Shown here piece by piece: positions 33,141-36,343 of a DNA stretch of 36,343 nt. The notes below the pieces were generated by a model. The model made no database searches, had not been told where the DNA came from, and saw only the letters and a program-made list of their open reading frames with translations. The DNA comes from Flavobacterium cheongpyeongense (GTDB lineage: Bacteria; Bacteroidota; Bacteroidia; Flavobacteriales; Flavobacteriaceae): contig NZ_QJHK01000031.1 in NCBI RefSeq assembly GCF_003202435.1, positions 1 to 36,343 on the forward strand, written 5' to 3'. How positions within the stretch are numbered: position 1 is the stretch's first letter; each line of letters opens with the position of its first letter. Position numbers and translations under genes: made by a program.

Positions 33141-35279
33141 CTATAATTTTTTAATAACAAATTCGGATCTTCGGTTCAATTCATGCTCTTCTTCTGAGCA
33201 GGTATCATTGGTTTTACACTTTATAATTGGCACAGATTCACCGTAACCTTTGGCCTTAATTCTATTGGCATTAATACCTGACTGAATAATAAATTCTCTT
33301 GTTGAACTGGCTCTTTTTTGTGATAAATTTTCATTGAATTTTACATTTCCCCTTGAATCGGTATGCGATCCGATTTCGATTACCATTCCGGGATATTTTT
33401 TCATTAACTCTACCACTCTTCCTAAAACTACTTTTGATTCTTTTCGGATATACCACATATTGTAATCAAAATAAATCGGGTCTGTTTTAATGAGAAGCCT
33501 GTCTTTATCTTTTATGACATCTTTTTCCTGAGCCAAAATCTGATCAGCTTTTTCTTTTTTCTTACCCTCTGCCGCAGCAATTTTATCGGCTTTTGCTTTT
33601 TTCTCAGCTTCTTTTAATGCCAGTACTGCCAAGGCTTCTTTTTTCTTATTTTCTTCTTCTAAAATAAATTCCTGTTTTCGTTTATTTTCAGCAATCTGTT
33701 TTTCTTCCTGTTTACTAATTTCTAACGATTTTAAGGTCATCGAAGCATCATTATTCGCATTTCTGGTTTTTCCCGAAGTCAACGATTTTGAATTGCCCGT
33801 ATAACTTTCCTTAGCGGCCAAAACGCTGTAGAATGTTTCACAAGGCACGGTTAAACTAAATTTTCCATCTGCCGTTGTTCTTACTAAATTGAGTTGCTTT
33901 TTATTTACATCCTGAAGTTCAATAATGGCGTTTTCTAAGGTCAATTTTGTAACAGCGTCAGTTATGATTCCGGTTATAAATTGTTTGCAATCTTCAACCA
34001 CCAGATCCTTAATTTCTTTTAGCTGATAAATATCATCACTTCCTTTTCCTCCTTTTCTGTTTGACGCAAAATAGCCTTCTTTAGTATCCGAATCATAATA
34101 AAATGAAAAATCATCTAAATTGGAATTAACAGGCATACCAACGTTGACAGGTTTTCCGAATTCTTTTCCATTCATTTCAGAAACAAAAACATCAAGGGAT
34201 CCGTATCCTAAATGTCCGTCTGATGAAAAATATAGCTTATTATCTTTTGAAACAAAAGGGAACTGTTCTCTCTTATCTGTATTGATAAATGGGCCTAAAT
34301 TTTTTGGTGTATCAAAAGACCCCTGATTAATATTTACTGAAAAAATATCTAAAGAACCTAATGTTCCCGGCATATCAGAAGCAAAATACAATACTTTTTC
34401 ATCTGCACTTAAAGCCGGATGCTCTACCGAATAATTATCACTGTTAAAAGGAAGTGAAACTATATTTATCCATTTTCCGTTAACCAAATCGGCTTTAAAA
34501 ATCTGAAGGCTGGATATTTTTTGTTTATTTTTTCTTTTGCTGCCGTTTTTAGAATTATTACGGGTAAAATAAATCGTTTTTCTATCTTTTGTAAAAACTG
34601 CGTTCGACTCATGCATTCCGGTTTTTAGTTCATCCGAAAAATAATAGATAATCTGATCCTGTGAATTTATATTTTTGATCGGAAGAGCAACTAAATTAAG
34701 ATAAGTAGCATTATCCCATTTGTACTTTTTATCAAATAATCCCGGTTTTAGTTTTACGCCTGCAAAAACCAGACTGTCATTGTATTTTACAGCTCCAAAT
34801 TCTGAATTTGGTGTATTTATGGCTAAGTTTTTAATTTCGAAACGGTTTCCAATTGCTGCAACATTTTCTAACGTTTTCATCTCTTTTTCAAAATTTGATA
34901 AATCTTCTTTATTTACAGATTTTGAGTAATACGTTTTTAAGTTTTCGGCTGCTTCTTCGGTATTGCCTGTGGCTTTTAAAGTTTGGGCATATTTGAAGTA
35001 ATAATTCCTGTCTAAATCTTTATAATAGTTTTTAATTAAAAGCCTGTAATAACGTTGAGCCTTTACCAAATCATTCGTAAAATAATAAGAATCTGCCAGA
35101 TTTTTAATAATTTCCTGAGAAGGTTTTTCGTCTGCTAATTTCTGATATAAAGCAATGGCTTCAATGTAATATGTGCGGTCGAAAAAACGTTTGGCTCTTG
35201 CCAAATCCTGTTCTTGTGCGTTTATAACCTGTATAGAAAATACGAATATAATAACGAGTAGTTTGTTCCAGTTTTTCAT
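33141..35279 (-). CDS. OmpA-family protein with TPR, propeller and CRD domains (PorE-like)
   Basis: The longest frame starts at 35306, but the ATG at 35279 (MKNWNKLLVIIFVFSIQ) lies one base after the porP-like stop and opens a proper signal peptide, giving 712 aa. Domains in order: TPR-like helices (about 20-130), WD40/PD40-like propeller (about 220-420; ALSADEKVLYFASDMPG, FVSKDNKLYFSSDG), carboxypeptidase regulatory-like fold (about 428-500), a Lys/Glu/Ala-rich helix (about 525-590), and an OmpA C-terminal peptidoglycan-binding domain (about 600-712; IGSHTDSRG, NLSQKRA). This is the architecture of PorE of the T9SS attachment apparatus. It follows a PorP/SprF gene directly, as such pairs do. 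It probably anchors an outer-membrane complex to peptidoglycan. Confidence 0.88.
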   Translation of the reverse strand: MKNWNKLLVIIFVFSIQVINAQEQDLARAKRFFDRTYYIEAIALYQKLADEKPSQEIIKNLADSYYFTNDLVKAQRYYRLLIKNYYKDLDRNYYFKYAQTLKATGNTEEAAENLKTYYSKSVNKEDLSNFEKEMKTLENVAAIGNRFEIKNLAINTPNSEFGAVKYNDSLVFAGVKLKPGLFDKKYKWDNATYLNLVALPIKNINSQDQIIYYFSDELKTGMHESNAVFTKDRKTIYFTRNNSKNGSKRKNKQKISSLQIFKADLVNGKWINIVSLPFNSDNYSVEHPALSADEKVLYFASDMPGTLGSLDIFSVNINQGSFDTPKNLGPFINTDKREQFPFVSKDNKLYFSSDGHLGYGSLDVFVSEMNGKEFGKPVNVGMPVNSNLDDFSFYYDSDTKEGYFASNRKGGKGSDDIYQLKEIKDLVVEDCKQFITGIITDAVTKLTLENAIIELQDVNKKQLNLVRTTADGKFSLTVPCETFYSVLAAKESYTGNSKSLTSGKTRNANNDASMTLKSLEISKQEEKQIAENKRKQEFILEEENKKKEALAVLALKEAEKKAKADKIAAAEGKKKEKADQILAQEKDVIKDKDRLLIKTDPIYFDYNMWYIRKESKVVLGRVVELMKKYPGMVIEIGSHTDSRGNVKFNENLSQKRASSTREFIIQSGINANRIKAKGYGESVPIIKCKTNDTCSEEEHELNRRSEFVIKKL

Positions 35280-35280
35280 T

Positions 35281-36210
35281 TTAAAAGAATCTTGGTGATT
35301 TATCATATCCTTTGCCTAATAAATCTAAATCAAAAAGCAGCAGCATCTCGTGAGTTCCTGAATTGAACTGTCCCAAATTTGAAACCGTATAGTCATAGGC
35401 ATATCCAATTCTAAGAGACGGGGTAATATTTATATTCATTAAAGCACTTACGGCATCATTTATTCTATAAGCCGCACCGAGTTCAAATTTATCCTTATAC
35501 AAGACATTGGCTGTAATATCAACTGAGACAGGTGTCCCGAAAACAAATCTCGACATGAATGCCGGTTTTAATTTAAATGCATCGCTTATCTGAAAAACAT
35601 ATCCTGCGGTTAAAAAAGTGTGAATCTCTTCGGAACCAAAAGCGTTGATACCTGATTTTTCTTCAATGTGTTTTGAACTTAATAAATTCGGAAGAGATAA
35701 TCCGATATAATATTTATCCGTAAAATAATAGGCTCCTCCCCCAATATTTGGCTTAGTTACATTAATATTTTCGGCGAAAGCCAAATCTGTAGCAGGATCG
35801 GTAAAACGAAAACCATTAAAATTCGTCTGCAAAGACGTAAAGCCGGCTTTTAATCCTAAAGAAAGCCTGTTTTTACGACCTACTTGAAGCACGTAGGCAA
35901 AATCTGCATAGAAATTGTTTTCTTTTTTCGCACCATCCCCAATATCATCTGAAATTAACGAAGCACCAACTTCAATCTTTTCACTTAAAGCAGTATGACC
36001 AAAAAAAGTAAATGTTTTTGGTGCTCCTGCTGCCCCTACCCATTGCGTTCTGTACAACCCTCCTAAATTTAACATTGCTGCTTTACCTGTAGCATAAGCA
36101 GGATTTACGACACTCATATTGTACATATAATGCGTATATTCAGGATCTTGCTGAGATGAAACTGATGTGATATAAAAAAGGATACTTATAAGAAGTAATA
36201 TTTTTTTCAT
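35281..36210 (-). CDS. PorP/SprF family T9SS membrane protein
   Basis: This 309-aa protein has a signal peptide (residues 1-19, ITSVSSQ). The PorP/SprF family pattern follows: QQDPEYTHYMYNMSVVNPAYAG-like start (here PAYATG), GLYRTQWVGAAGAPKTFTF, and alternating amphipathic strands ending in a short tail. These are outer-membrane beta-barrels that help secrete or hold type B T9SS substrates such as SprB-like adhesins. Flavobacteria carry many such paralogues, often downstream of a giant adhesin gene. Here an IS1595-like transposase begins 60 nt upstream on the opposite strand, so any adhesin gene is no longer adjacent. It is co-transcribed with the OmpA-family gene (1-nt spacing). Confidence 0.92.
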   Translation of the reverse strand: MKKILLLISILFYITSVSSQQDPEYTHYMYNMSVVNPAYATGKAAMLNLGGLYRTQWVGAAGAPKTFTFFGHTALSEKIEVGASLISDDIGDGAKKENNFYADFAYVLQVGRKNRLSLGLKAGFTSLQTNFNGFRFTDPATDLAFAENINVTKPNIGGGAYYFTDKYYIGLSLPNLLSSKHIEEKSGINAFGSEEIHTFLTAGYVFQISDAFKLKPAFMSRFVFGTPVSVDITANVLYKDKFELGAAYRINDAVSALMNINITPSLRIGYAYDYTVSNLGQFNSGTHEMLLLFDLDLLGKGYDKSPRFF

Positions 36211-36224
36211 TTTAGATTATTGAG

Positions 36225-36343
36225 TTAGTCATTTAGTTTCTGTATCTTTATGCCTTTAAAATCATACGTTATGGAAGTGTTTGAAGGACAAAGCATACTA
36301 AACTTTATAAAAGAATTGCCAAATGATGAAGCATGCAAAGCTT
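36225..36343 (+). mobile_element. Left end of an IS1595-like insertion sequence
   Basis: Sequence upstream of the transposase ATG (gagttagtcatttagtttct, about 36229-36248) would hold the left terminal inverted repeat. The boundary is estimated only, since the right end and target duplication are outside the window. The element points away from the PorP-like gene. Confidence 0.4.
36271..36343 (+). CDS. IS1595-family transposase, N-terminal part (runs off window)
   Basis: The frame opens MEVFEGQSILNFIKELPNDE and is cut by the window end after 24 codons. This opening resembles the N-terminus of IS1595 (ISXO2-like) transposases, which begin with an MxxFKGQNLLEF-type segment and continue DxxCKEYLxxLKW before a zinc ribbon. 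The last visible residues (DEACKA) fit that course. The catalytic part is outside the window, so intactness cannot be judged. Confidence 0.6.
   Translation, partial: MEVFEGQSILNFIKELPNDEACKA

Overview
The window is a chromosomal segment from a member of the Bacteroidota, most likely a Flavobacterium or close relative. Three things support this: the gliding genes gldF and gldG, several secreted proteins ending in type IX secretion (T9SS) sorting domains plus a PorP/SprF protein, and AT-rich intergenic DNA carrying the Bacteroidota promoter pattern (TTG ... TAnnTTTG). No rRNA, tRNA or CRISPR array is visible.

Layout. 1-6.8 kb is mostly housekeeping: a FrnE/DsbA-like oxidoreductase, dnaN, gldG-gldF, a SAM hydroxide adenosyltransferase and phoH. 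7-16.4 kb is a small pectin-responsive locus. A two-gene operon (pectin methylesterase, then SGNH acetylesterase, both with T9SS tails) is divergent from a 1445-aa hybrid two-component regulator. The spacer between them holds an 18-bp direct repeat with an exact 21-bp period, just upstream of a good -7 element for the operon. 16.5-22.5 kb holds a HAD phosphatase, purC, a GH26 mannanase, an exported ankyrin protein, a structured intergenic element, an M42 aminopeptidase and a DUF4294 protein.

22.6-29 kb is the accessory and decaying part. It holds a 7TM histidine kinase/LuxR regulator pair, a C-terminal remnant of a second such kinase, and a tiny double-glycine-leader peptide gene whose two halves are joined only by a -1 shift at an A7C tract. 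These are followed by a BspA-type leucine-rich-repeat protein built from 23-residue units and a lipoprotein gene interrupted by an in-frame TGA. 29.2-36.3 kb holds valS, a DUF1573 protein, a small lipoprotein and a PorP/SprF plus PorE-like OmpA pair. An IS1595-like transposase begins directly upstream of that pair and runs off the window end.

How the genes work together. The hybrid regulator probably senses a pectin fragment in the periplasm and activates the divergent esterase operon, whose products strip methyl and acetyl groups from pectin outside the cell. The T9SS-tailed proteins depend on secretion machinery encoded elsewhere, while the PorP/PorE-like pair here may serve a specific surface substrate. 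The most unusual observations are the split double-glycine peptide beside the kinase remnant, the promoter-proximal 21-bp repeats, and a structured intergenic element found complete at 20.5 kb and partly at the left edge.
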